Of a DNA stretch of 64,000 nt, positions 48,446 to 59,086 are shown in pieces. The translations under genes were made by a program, and so were the position numbers. The notes beneath the pieces were generated by a model. That model was given only the letters and a program-made list of their open reading frames with translations, made no database searches and was not told the DNA's origin. This DNA is from Lindgomyces ingoldianus (taxonomy: Eukaryota; Ascomycota; Dothideomycetes; Pleosporales; Lindgomycetaceae), in assembly GCF_010093535.1 (NCBI RefSeq), contig NW_022985177.1:662857-726856 (forward strand), in the 5' to 3' direction. Position 1 is the first letter of the stretch, and every line of letters starts with the position of its first letter.

Positions 48446-48917
48446 TAGCTAATGTATATAAGTATTATAAAAAAAATATATAGCTAAAAAAATTTACTAT
48501 TATTATAGTATTTAATAAATTTTATGTTTATATAAAATCTATAGCTATTAAAAATAAAAAGCTAGTATTACTACTATACTCTAAGTTTAGTTTCTTTGTT
48601 AAAGATTATTATAAGATATTAAATGTTAAAGTTATTATTACTTTATTTATTTAGAAATAAAGTAAAAAATTCTTTATATATCTTAAAATTAAAGTTCTAA
48701 AGCTATAAGTCTTAAATATTACTTACTACTACTTAGTAGATAAAGCTTAAAAAGAAAGAAACCTAATTAGCATACATAAAAGTAATTATTATTATTATCT
48801 ATCTATCTTTGCTATTCTAAACCATCTTCTTAATTCTACTTTTTTTATACTTTTAATAGAAGAATATTTGCTTTATTTTTAAAAACACTTTAATTAAGAA
48901 GCTTTTTATTATATATA
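48446..48917. other. AT-rich spacer between inverted pogo copies
   Basis: This 472-bp TA-rich spacer contains no recognisable coding or repeat. Confidence 0.6.
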
Positions 48918-50767
48918 ACGTATTCCACCACTGAACCCGCCAAACCACTGAACCCGACAAAATCTCTTAGCATTGCGAACACTACGTACAAGACGCGATG
49001 TCTAAACAACACAAGACTATACTAACTTAGCAAGAAGGCAAAATTGTCCTTGCGCTCTAGGCCTACTACTTACACTAATTTAAATATGTATAATAAGCTG
49101 CAGTAGCTTTTAATGTGCCTTATTAGTAGCTTACTACTTAGCTTAATAGAATTATGTTTTAACCTACTATATAACTAAATTACTAGAAACTTACTGCAAC
49201 TAAAAAGTAAATAATTATATAATATATCTTTAACCTTAATTTATAAGGATTCGCGCCCTAGCTATGTAAGGTAGTAGATATAGCAAATAAACTATTAGCT
49301 GCGTGTAGTAGGACACTAGTAGGGACAAACTAGCCTACACAGTTTATGTCTTATACAGAGGAGCTTAAGATAGCGTTTAATTAAGTAAAGAACTACTAAA
49401 GAATACTCTAAAAAGACCTAAAGTTAATTATAAAGTAGTTTAAGCTTATATAAGACATAATAGCAAAATATAGTGTTTATAATAATAATATCTACAACTT
49501 TAACAAGACTAGCTTTTAAATAGGCATAATTAGCACTATAAAAGTTGTTATAAGTTTAAAAAGATGTATAAGGCCTGTCCTTACACAGCTAGGTAACTAG
49601 AAATAGGTTACTATAATCTAGAGCATCTGCGCTGCTAGCTACACTACCCTGCTATTTATTATCTATAAAGGACGCGTCCACATCTCTGCCTAGTACAAAG
49701 AGACATTAATACTGCGTAATTAAAAGCTATTAGTCTCTAAGAATAGCTAGATAAATAATATGCTTAGTTTTAAGTAGTTAAAGCACTTTAATAAGCATAT
49801 AAAGATGTGTTAAGTAGGGGTATACAAGCTGCTTATACTAGATAGCTATAAAAGCTACTTAAACTAGGATTTTAAAAATTATTGCTTTATATAAAAAATC
49901 TTTACGCTTTATATGCTTATACATTTATTGCATATTCTCTAGCTACTTAATGTAGTGTGCTTTTTGCTATTAAAGCTTAAGTACTCTTAGCATATATAAG
50001 ACTTAGCACGCTAATGTGTGTAGTATGTTAATAAAGAACACTTTTTTCTAGCCTTTAAAAACACATTTTTAGACATTTTTATGTATAATAACTGTAAAAA
50101 GGCTTTTAAGGCATCTAGACTAGTTTCTATTAACACGCAAGTAGTCCTTAATTATCTTAACATGCAGCTGTGTACCCTACTACTAGAACCCCTACTAAAA
50201 ACGCTATAGTAATTAAAGACCCTAAGTAATTTATATAAATTTAGATTATAATTAAAGCTTATACATAATTCCTTTATATAATTACTAATAATAGCATAAG
50301 AAAGCTTTTTACAGCTTATAAAAAAAGCTAAAAAGATGCTACATAGAAATATACTTATAAAGGTGTGTGTATAAGAGCTTAAAGAGCAATTAGCAGACAT
50401 AACTAAGCATAAAAGGCGTAAAAGAAAGCAGATCTAGTAAGGTGGCACAATAGAGTATAGGACTACAGCAGTGTAGGTAGCTGCTAAGGCGTCTGTAGTA
50501 GCTTAGCAGTTAAAGAAGGCTTGTAGTAGTAGTAATTAAAAAAGAGCCTAACTAGCTCTGCAGCGCTGTGGGAACTGTAGGGAGACTAGGCACAACGCTT
50601 GTACATGCAAAAAGGATAAAAAAGAAGCACTAGAATTAGATGTAGGCATGTTGTACATAGGTTCTTTATTTAGTTGTAAATAAAATTAGAGTTTTATATG
50701 TGGTGTTCGCAATGCTAAGAGATTTTGTCAGGTTCAGTGGTTTAGCGGGTTCGGTGGTGGAATACGT
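48918..50767 (+). mobile_element. Pogo-like DNA transposon, family G copy 2, 1,850 bp
   Basis: It has the same length and the same inverted ends as copy 1 but the opposite orientation, and TA lies at 48916-48917 and 50768-50769. The plus-strand reading, stops ignored, shows a DDE transposase of pogo type. IYNFNKTSF stands at about 49490-49515 where IYNFDETGF is expected. QLGNQKQVTIIQSICA follows at about 49600, then LKHFNKH, YKLLILDSYKSY at about 49830, and a C-terminal CCHC-like knuckle RCGNCRETRHNACTC at about 50565-50610. The first catalytic Asp and its neighbour Glu are lost by G-to-A changes. It is inactive. Confidence 0.93.
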
Positions 50768-50769
50768 TA

Positions 50770-51057
50770 GTATATATATATTAGCGAGATATTATATTTC
50801 TTAATCTTACTTTTTAAAATATTAAAATATAGATTAAATTTAAAAGTAGAATTATCTCTCTTTTTTTTATTAACATTAGTAGTTTACTTTAATACTAAGT
50901 TAACTTAGTAACACTTAAAAAACTAGTTTAGCTTTAAGCTTTTTACTAACTTACTATTTATTTTAGTACTAAAGTTACATAGTATATTTTAATTAAAAGT
51001 AGCCTTTGCTTATATAGTCTTTAAATGTATTCTAAGAGCTATTGTTTTTAATAGTTG
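50770..51057. other. AT-rich RIP-mutated segment
   Basis: No coding or terminal repeats were recognised. It continues after the 78-bp solo LTR up to 51230. Confidence 0.5.
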
Positions 51058-51135
51058 TGTCGCGTACAGCTATCCGTCTATATATATCCTTCTGCTGTGC
51101 TAGCTAGGAGGTTGACCTTTTAGCAAAACGCAACA
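51058..51135 (+). repeat. Solo LTR of the 78-bp TRIM-like family
   Basis: It runs from TGTCGCGTACAG to AACGCAACA and is flanked by AGTTG at 51053-51057 and 51136-51140. It is nearly unmutated although it sits in RIPed DNA. Confidence 0.93.
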
Positions 51136-51427
51136 AGTTGTTTAAAAGTTGTTGATTTTATATTACTCTATATAAAAGCTTTAGATTCTACGCTATCTTT
51201 ATAATAGTATTAATAATTTAACACTATATTTATAACAAGGTAGGCATAGTGAACCACGTGGCCTTCTCTCGCTTATAGATCTTTAGGCTAGACTAGAGAC
51301 AACCCCTAGTGCTAGTGCTAGCTCTAGCATTATCTATATATATATTATACTATATAAGAATACTTAGCTTAAGTGTTCTTGTGCGTACCTTTTAGTACAC
51401 TAGAGAAAGTTGTATATAGTATTAACT

Positions 51428-51495
51428 TAGCAGGCAGAGCGCCTACCTTATTACATAATACTTAAGCTATTTAAAGGTTAAGAGTTTAAGTCTTA
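51428..51495 (+). ncRNA. tRNA-like module (Pol III A/B box-like) at the LTR-interior junction of element D
   Basis: TAGCAGGCAGAGCG at 51428-51441 resembles a tRNA D arm/A box. At 51479-51495 a perfect 5-bp stem with a 7-nt loop (TAAGA, GTTTAAG, TCTTA) has the geometry of a T arm. Its loop differs from the B box GGTTCGAGTCC only by transitions of the RIP type. The spacing suits a tRNA or tRNA-derived promoter. The acceptor pairing is imperfect, so an active tRNA is unlikely. It is called a tRNA-like relic. Confidence 0.4.
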
Positions 51496-51630
51496 GTAAT
51501 TACTCTAGCTTAAATTATAGCAGAGGCTATAATTAAAGAAAAGTACATATATCCTTAGCCTTATATCTTGAAGCTAAGACTATTAAGAGAGGGGATAGTG
51601 TAACAAGGTAGGCACAGTTAACTACAAGGC

Positions 51631-52224
51631 TGTTACAATCCTTGCTTCGGGAAGCACTCGGGTCTTCTGGTATTCCTAGGGGGGAAGTAGGACGGATGGA
51701 AGGGGCCAATCCGGTAGGGTGTACAGTCCTACGTACAGGCTATTAGGCTAATGGAGGGTGGTATAGAGTGACTGGATCGTGGTTTGCCCTATGTGCAGCA
51801 GTAGGGAGGCTGGGGTTAAACAGTCCTTGTGGGACAGGGTTAGAGGTATATATAGTGCAAGATATATAAATAGTATTACAGCTCTTTAAAAAGCTAAATG
51901 CTACTTAGTTTATATAATAAATAAACTAAATGTTAAACACGCCTTCTAAAGGTTGTTTAATGTAGGAACTATATACATGTGTTAGGGTGCTAAGAGGAGT
52001 TAGTAGAGTTTATGTAAGTCTGCTAAGGGGAGCTCCTTAAGCTCCCTTAAGCTTGCTAAACTTGCAGCCTGCCTTCTTATTAGACAGCGCATTCTTCTAT
52101 AATCTTAGGCAGGTGCGCTGCTTCTGTGTCCTCTAACTAGTCCCTAAACGTGCCTTGTTCCAATTTAGCTAGATTGTGGAGCACTGCTGGTGGAGTTACG
52201 CTAGTCCAACTATAGACTGTAACA
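51631..52224 (-). repeat. Gypsy 4 3' LTR
   Basis: It is 594 bp with ends TGTTAC and GTAACA. It retains a GC-balanced start but its second half is more mutated than in the partner LTR. Confidence 0.92.
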
Positions 52225-54497
52225 CGCTGCCCCTCCTTCCTAGCGGCGTCCTTGCCGCTCTGCTTACATAACTGTGTTAGTAAGAGTTTGTTTATAAGGT
52301 GCGCGTCTTTTTGCTAGAAGGCGTCCTTAATATCTATTCTTCTTATACTAAATAGCTTGCTAGTCCTGTTTATCTTATTGTTCTTATGTTGCTTTTTATT
52401 TTAATCCTCTTTGCTAGATAAAGATAAGGCCCTACAGCACTTACTAGTCTTTAAGGTTATCTTGTGTGTTAACTTTGTCCTTAGATAACTGCGTTAAGTG
52501 TGTAAAAAAACATAGTAAATGCAACGCCTTTATTTTTAATGCTGCGTAGAATTGTTTAGAGAAAGAAAGGGAGTTACTTCTTTAAAAGGCTTCTATTACA
52601 AAGGTTTATAAGTAGAAGCTTAATAACTAAATGTTGCGTTAAGTTTAGGAGACTCTAGAGGCAAAGGCTAAAGAGCGTTCTAAACAGAATTATATCTAAA
52701 GATTACTAGATTTGTTAAAGGCTTGTTGTGTAAAGTACTTAGAGGGGGATCTTTCCTCCTTAGACAAGATAGAAGCTTTAGAGGCTAAAGTAAAGAGTTG
52801 TTCCCCTCCTTAACTATTATTAGCTAGAACTTGTCTCTAAAGGCTGCTGCTATCTAGTAATAATGTAGCTGTTTCTTTTAATATAAGTGCTTTATTGCCT
52901 AGCTAGTTTCTTTTAGACAAGCCTAAAGGTACTCTTATACTAATAGCTGCGTGTTCTACAAATTCTTAGCTAGTTCTTATGTATTTTTACTAGTAGGCTA
53001 CTTTTTTTATTTTACTAGAAATTCTTTCTAGTTTTTTTAATTACTTATAATGTGTTTAACTTTATATTCTGTTTCTTTATATTCTTATTCTTATGTAGAT
53101 AAGGAAATCTTCTTAGGTGCTTTTTTTAATCTAGAGATATAGAACTATAGGTGTATTTTTATATGTAGGGGAAGCTTAAGCTTGCAGTTGTCTTGTTAGG
53201 TTTAAAGGACTTTATATAGTTCTATCTTTTTTTTTGCTAGCTTCTTAGAGGGTCTTAGTATTCTTAGGTTTTTAGTGTTAAGGTACACATAATCCCCTAG
53301 GTGAATTTCTAGTCTTAGTTGTTATAATTTATTTGCATATTTCTCTATTATTTCTTTGCTAATCTTAGCTTTAATAGCTAACTTTTTGTGTATTTAATGT
53401 AGGTCTACTAGCTAGTCTATTAATTCTTGTAGATCTGTTAGTTAATTTCTGTGTAATGCAAAGTAGGGGTTATATTTAAAATTAGCTTTATATAGTGTTT
53501 TCTTTGTTATAGCTAACTCTACACTATTAATAGCTAACTATGCTATTAGGAGCTATTCTGCTTAATCCTTCTAAGTGTAGGAAATGTACTTCTTTAAATA
53601 TCTCTCTACTTCTGCATTTGCTCTTTTAGTCTGACTATCTGTCTGCAGGTAGTAGGCTGTTAATAGCTTGTGTGCTATACTAAGGTGCTGCATTGCTGCT
53701 TTTTAGAAACTGCTAGTAAACAGCTTATCTTAGTTAGAGATAATAATCTTAGGGCATCTATGTACTAATATTATGTTTTGTTTTAATTTATAAATAAATT
53801 CTTTAGCTATTATTATTTTTTCTAAGGGCTAGGTGTAAAGGTATTTAGTAGTCTTGTCTAGGGCTACTATGATTATGTTGCACATCCTGTCTGTCCCTAG
53901 TTCTTTAGACAGGGGTAATCCTGTAATAAAATCTATTATAATTATTGTCTATAGTAGCTTTAGTGCCTTAATTAGTTAAAGGTATCTATAGGCCTTATGC
54001 CTTTATAAGTTGTTCTTATTGCAGGTATTGCATTCTCTAAGCACCTTTATGCATAACTGCTTTACTTTTAGTATTTATTATAGTATAGCAGTCCTTAGCT
54101 TTTTCTAAAGAGTGCCTATTCTTAGGTGTCTAAACATTAGGGATTTATAGTATTCTTAAATTAAGTTTTTCTATCCTTGCTTACTAGCTGTAAGCATATA
54201 GAATTCTTTTATAGGTTAGAGTCTATTATAGATCTATCTTTTGTTAGTTTTTTTAAAAAGTGTAAACTCTTTAGTTTTTTTCTCTTCTCTGTTAAAGTAA
54301 TTTAGTCTTTAGCTAAGGGCGTTAGCTTGCTAGTTTTGTGCTCTAGGTACGTGTTTAATAATATAGTTAAACTATGCAAGTTCTATTGCCTATCTTATGT
54401 GCATTAGTAATAGTTTCTTTACTAACAAGAACGTAACTAAGTTTGCATAGTTAGTTATAATGTTAAATAGCTTTGCTATTTTATGTAGCTTTATAGC

Positions 54498-54695
54498 CTA
54501 TGCTCTTACAGCATTTAATATTGCTTTTAACTCTTTGTTGGGTATGCTGTAGCCTGCTTTAGGACCTGAGAACTTGGCGGAGTGGTACGCAACTGGGTGC
54601 CATTTTCCGTCTTCCTGCTTTTGATATAGCGCAGCTCTGCTGGCTCTAAGGGATGCGTCTGTGTGGATCTTTGTATCTAGTTGTGGGTCATACAT
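54498..54695 (-). pseudogene. Gypsy 4 RNase H remnant
   Basis: A 65-residue open stretch contains TDAS, QKQEDGKWHPVAYHS and YSIPNKELKAI, the conserved RNase H of Ty3/Gypsy polyproteins. It is an unusually unmutated island (plus-strand 54560-54720 keeps CA and CG dinucleotides) inside an otherwise RIP-destroyed pol. Confidence 0.88.
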
Positions 54696-57226
54696 TCTTA
54701 GTACTAGTTTGTCTGTTATAGCTTGTTTCAGCGTTGTGAATGCTTTATTTATTTCCAGAGTCTAGGCTATCCTTTATACGTGAAGGTGGTTGTTAGGCTG
54801 TGTCCTGCCCCTTGCCCTACTGTAATTACTGCTAATATATTGTATTTAACTTCTTTATCTAAAAGAGGATAGAGATTAATATCCTATAAGTTGTTATTAA
54901 ACTTGTACTTTCTTTTTTTATAGATTTAATGTTCTTAATTACAGTAGTTAGTTGCTTTGCATTTGTAATCTTTAACTAGGTAATGTAACATTAAATAGTC
55001 TTCTTTTCTTGCTGCTTTCTACTAGAAGTAGTGGAACTTATAATTTTCTTATTTGTTACACTTAATCTAACCTTCTTGTTTGTAAGGAGGAGCTGTTTAG
55101 CAAGTGTAGCAATTTGTGGTTTTGCAGGCTAAGGCTGTTCCCTGCTATAGGCAACTATTGTGGTTCCTTTCCTATGTAGGCTACTATCCTGCTTAATGTT
55201 TATTGTCCTAATGCTTAATGTAATACTGTTGTGTGCATTAGTACTAGGGGTATAGACACTTATTAGGTCTATGTAATGTGTTAAGGGGACTTTTCTAAGT
55301 CTACTAAGGGTATTCTTTTGTTTGTACTAGCTGTACAGGGTGTTCTTTCTATTAGCAACTGTTAGTGCTATAGGTGCTGCTTCTGCAAAGGACACATTAT
55401 CTGTAATTCTGTTGTATTGCAAGAGCTTTTCTAGAGATTGCTAGGCTTAGGAGTAGTGTCTTAGGTTTTTTAGGCGCTAGTTGTAGTACCTTAAACCTAG
55501 TAGGTTTACCTAGCTATTCTAGCTTTTAATCTCTAATCTTAGTAAAGAATTACTATTGCTCTTTTTTATTTATAATGTTGTATTTAACTTTAGCTATCCT
55601 TTGTATAATGTTAAATGTTAAGTAGTTGTTGCTAATGTTTATTTAGTAAAGTAAGACTATATAATTACTTAAGTAGTTGTGTTGTAACCTGCACTTCTAG
55701 CACTTGCATTTCTAAAACTGTTAGGAAAGTTCTCTTACTAAAGTACTAGGGGTTTAGTCTTAGAGGGGGAACTGTTTTTCTTCCTTCTAGACATTTATAA
55801 TATATTCTTAGATCTAAGTCTCTTCTTTATATTCTTTAAGGATTATAAGGTCCTGTAACACTATATTAAGGCTATTAAAGTTTTAAATAACTACCTTCTA
55901 ATATAGTTTAGAGTAGTTGTTTAAAGAGTAATTTTTTTTGCATTACTAGTAAAGTTTATTATTTAGTCTTTCTTGTATTTCCTTATCTGTAAGGCTATAT
56001 TTAGCAGTAATAGCTTTTATTGTTGTAGTAGTATTTTTATTCTCTCTTTTTTAAGAGTTTAGGCAATTTTAGCAGAAATGTTCTACTTTTTTATAGTTTA
56101 GGCAGGCCTTATTCTTTAGCTACTTTTATTGTTCCTTTGTTAGAGGCAGCTTATTGCGTCCTAGAACTTAGCTTTTCTTAGAGGGGGGGCTTTGTGTATG
56201 CTTTACATAACTAAGGTCTATTAGCTTTTTGTTATATTATAAAAGCTTTTTCTTTTTAGAGATAAATTTTAGCTTTTAAAAAGTTTCTTTTAATTTCTTT
56301 TCTTTTTTACATTCTTTATAACAGTTATTATAAGTTGTTGCTTTCTTAATGTAGTTTTTAAAAGTAGTTAGTTAGTCTATGTGCATAAACTTATCTTTTA
56401 CTTTTTTATTTAGTCTGTTATAAAACATGCGGCATAGGGCTTTCTAGTTGTTCTATCTGCAGATAGCTATTTGCTCCCTAAAACGCGCTGCATAGTTCTA
56501 GACTAGTCTGCTGCTCTGCCTTATATTGTCTAGTTAGTTAGCTGCAATTCTTTTTTTATCTAGGGTCCTGTAGATAGCTAATAGAGCTGCTTTAAAATTT
56601 TTAATGCTACTAAACACTTTTTTTATTTTAGAATTAAGTAGGGCGCTGTTAGCTCTAAAGTCTATCTAGTTGTTAGCGTAGGGTTAGAACTAGATTATAG
56701 AAGGGCCTTCTAAGTGTAATTCTATCTAGGAGATTATTTCTGTATTAGTCTAAAATGCTCTCTTATTGTACTGCATGTAGAGGTAGCATTAGGTAAAGAA
56801 TAGTTAGAGGTTTTTTAATAATTCTTTAAAAAGCTTTAGAGAGGCTAGTTTTAAAGCCTTTTTAGCTACAACACTTGCTTTATCTGTTAAGATATTTTAA
56901 ACTTTTGCTAGTTTTACTTATAGTTTGTGTATCTAATAGGCTTAAGTAGTTGCTTTATAAAGGTTAGTAAGAGGCAGAAGGTTTTATAAATTTATAGTTT
57001 TTTATTAAAGGTTAGCTATTTTTTACTTAAGTTTTAATAAGTTACTAACCTTGTTACTAATCTACTAGAGTTTTTTAATGTTGTCCTAGATTAAGTTAAT
57101 CTGTTCTGTAAGAACAGCTTTACTTTAGGTAGGGACTTCTATAGATCTAGATAGCGCAGTGTAGGCTATGTTAGAATCTAAATTATGTTAAGAGGTTGCT
57201 ATACTTTTTAAAAGAGTAGTGTTTAA

Positions 57227-57820
57227 TGTTATAATTCTTGCTTTAGGAAGCACTTAGGTCTTCTAGTATTCCTAGGGGGGAAGTAGGACAGATAGAAGGG
57301 GCTAATCTAGTAGGGTGTACAGTCCTACGTACAGGCTATTAGGCTAATGGAGGGTGGTATAGAGTGACTAGATTGTAGTTTGCCCTATGTGCGGCAGTAG
57401 GGAGGCCAGGGTTAAACAGTCCTTGTGGGACAGGGTTAGAGGTATATATAGTGCAAGATATATAAATAGTATTATAGCTCTTTAGAAAGCTAAATGCTAC
57501 TTAGTCTATGTAATAAATAAACTAAATGTTAAACACGCTTTTTAAAGGTTGTTTAATGTGGGAACTATATACATGTGTTAGGGTGCTAAGAGGAGTTAGT
57601 GGAGTTCATGTAAGTCTGCTAAGGGGAGCTCCTTAAGCTCCCTTAAGCTTGCTAAACTTGCGGCCTGCCTTCCTATTAGACAGCGCATTCTTCCATGATC
57701 TTAGGCAGGTGCGCCGCTTCCGTGTCCTCCGACTGGTCCCTAAACGTGCCTTGTTCCAATTCAGCTAGATTGTGGAGCACTGCTGGTGGAGTTACGCTGG
57801 TCCAACCATAGACCGTAACA
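57227..57820 (-). repeat. Gypsy 4 5' LTR
   Basis: It is 594 bp, beginning TGTTATAATTC and ending GACCGTAACA, with AAGGC following. It has the same length as the partner LTR. Confidence 0.92.
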
Positions 57821-57858
57821 AAGGCCTTCTCTTGCTTATAGAGGTTTAGGCTAGACTA

Positions 57859-58008
57859 TGTAACGATTTGCTAGAATCGTTCTATCCCTTTGTACAAGGC
57901 CTTAGGTGTTAATAGCATTCCCAGGTTTCTAAGTCCCCACGCACTCCCATATGCCTCTAAGTGGATTCATACCGCATTCGGACCCATTGTCTTGCCTGTG
58001 CTGTTACA
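57859..58008 (+). repeat. Shortened solo LTR of Gypsy 1 family, 150 bp (5-bp TSD)
   Basis: TGTAACGATTTG...TGTTACA is flanked by GACTA at 57854-57858 and 58009-58013. The empty site CTAGACTAGAG is present in the partner LTR at about 51288. It lacks about 140 bp of the 290-bp LTR between the first 30 bp and GTACAAGG. Confidence 0.92.
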
Positions 58009-58068
58009 GACTAGAGGTAACCGCTAGTGCTAGTGCTAGCCCTAGCGTTATCTATATATGATATTATA

Positions 58069-58238
58069 TGTGAAGCTATGTGAGGCACCAGAGGCATGAG
58101 GAACTGCATTGAATGTATTTCTAGAGAAGTCCTGTGTAGGAGTCTATATATATGCAAAATAAGTGGGTGAGTCTTGGCAACAGACTCATGGTGACGACGC
58201 ATCCGACGCATCCGACTATCGTGTGACTACTGCAAACA
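58069..58238. repeat. 170-bp solo LTR-like repeat, not RIP-mutated (5-bp TSD)
   Basis: TGTGAAGC...TGCAAACA is flanked by TTATA at 58064-58068 and 58239-58243. The same place in the other D LTR, at about 51337, is uninterrupted. It is rich in CA and CG. No related copy was found in this window. A short open frame across it is not a gene. Confidence 0.8.
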
Positions 58239-58350
58239 TTATACTATGTAAGAATGTTTAGCTTAAGTATTCTTATGCGTACCTTTTAGTGTAGTAGAGA
58301 AAGTTATATAGTATAAACTTAGCAAGCAGGTTGCTTACCTTATTACATTA

Positions 58351-58410
58351 GTATAGTTTTATTAAGAGTAAGTAACCTAGGTGTGTAATTAACTTGCTTA
58401 TAAAGTATGT
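58351..58410. repeat. Family E pogo-like right-end fragment
   Basis: AGTAAGTAACCTAGGTGTG and CTTGCTTATAAAGTATGT match the right end of family E elements. The rest of the element is absent on the left, where element D ends. Confidence 0.6.
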
Positions 58411-58666
58411 TAATAATTTTTATTATATAATATTAGCATACTTACTAAATATTGCTAGATTAATTATAATATTCTTTAGAATTATATTTACTACTAAAAA
58501 CAAAATTTTAACATTAGTATACAAGCATATCTCTTTAGTAATAATGTAATGAAAGAAGAAATAGCTGTATCTAATAAAAATAAACTTATAAAAAAGTAGT
58601 AAGATAACAAAAGAAACATAAAATAAAATAAAATATAAAAATAAAAATAAAAAAGTAAGCTATAAA
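58411..58666. other. AT-rich segment
   Basis: No recognisable feature beyond A-rich runs at about 58600-58660. Confidence 0.5.
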
Positions 58667-58671
58667 ATATA

Positions 58672-59086
58672 TGTTGCGTTTGCTAAAAGGTCAACCTCCT
58701 AGCTAGCACAGCAGAAGGATATATATAGACGGATAGCTGTACGCGACACACCCCCCAGCTTGAACTGTGGAACGAGAGAGGTGAAACATGTTGAAACAAC
58801 CTCAACACCCTCCTAGCCCAAGCAGAAGAACTTAGAGACAGATCTAGTAAGGTAGCCTCTGTAATAGACGCACTGCCTAAATGCTCTTTGCTAAGCGTAG
58901 GAATTAAACACGCAGTGCTCCAGGATAATGCAATCCTATTAGTGGAGCAGGGGTGCGCAAATTTTCAAGCGCTAACCATCTACACTACGCTGTGAACTAG
59001 GCTTATAACTGTTGCGTTTGCTAAAAGGTTAACCTCCTAGCTAGCACAGCAGAAGGATATATATAGACGGATAGCTGTACGCGACA
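58672..59086 (-). mobile_element. Miniature LTR element (TRIM-like), 77-bp LTRs, copy 2
   Basis: LTRs lie at 58672-58748 and 59010-59086 and differ at very few positions; ATATA duplicates at 58667-58671 and 59087-59091. The interior is 261 bp, non-coding and little mutated. On the minus strand it holds an A-box-like TAGTGTAGATGG (58977-58988) and a B-box-like GTGTTTAATTCC (58900-58911) with a 7-bp hairpin between (TGCTCCA...TGGAGCA). A run of six C at 58749-58755 is a purine (G) run on the element strand, next to the 3' LTR, as a polypurine tract should be. Confidence 0.92.

Larger units (their letters stand above)
51631..57820 (-). mobile_element. Gypsy 4 LTR retrotransposon, RIP-degraded, full length (5-bp TSD)
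   Basis: It has 594-bp LTRs at each end and the duplication AAGGC at 51626-51630 and 57821-57825. The minus-strand reading shows a gag zinc knuckle at about 56100 (C-x2-[C lost]-x4-H-x4-C). It also shows an RNase H open stretch at 54498-54695 (TDASLRASRAALYQKQEDGK, then WHPVAYHSAKF and NKELKAI) with the catalytic TDAS. On the minus strand a purine tract AAGGAGGGGCAGCG lies just before the LTR at 51631-52224. Most of pol is interrupted by stops, so it is inactive. It inserted into the second LTR of element D. Confidence 0.93.
51231..58347 (+). mobile_element. Miniature LTR element D with tRNA-like module, invaded by Gypsy 4 and two solo LTRs
   Basis: A 225-bp LTR (51231-51455) is followed by only 143 bp of interior and a purine tract AAGAGAGGGGATAG. 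The second LTR starts at 51599. This second LTR is broken by Gypsy 4 at 51631-57820, a 150-bp solo LTR at 57859 and a 170-bp repeat at 58069. It ends at 58347 with CCTTATTACA. LTR ends form 15-bp inverted termini (TGTAACAAGGTAGGC against GCCTACCTTATTACA). There is no coding capacity. A and B box-like blocks span the LTR/interior junction (see 51428-51495). Outer flanks (ATATT, TTAGT) do not clearly match, probably through later mutation. Confidence 0.75.

Noticed and set aside
46951..50400. A pair of similar open frames (MSAN...SSYT) at 46951-47211 (+) and 50152-50400 (-)
   Set aside because: They look conserved in two places, but they are antisense to the pogo transposase in two copies of one element. 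RIP leaves TA-rich antisense frames open by chance.
58011..58211. 66-codon minus-strand open frame
   Set aside because: It lies within the 170-bp LTR-like insert and crosses its boundary into element D.
58894..58991. A full tRNA gene in the miniature LTR element (7-bp pair CTACGCT/AGCGTAG)
   Set aside because: The outer 7-bp pairing is perfect, but the D-arm and T-arm positions do not fit it at the same time. Only A/B-box-like blocks are claimed.
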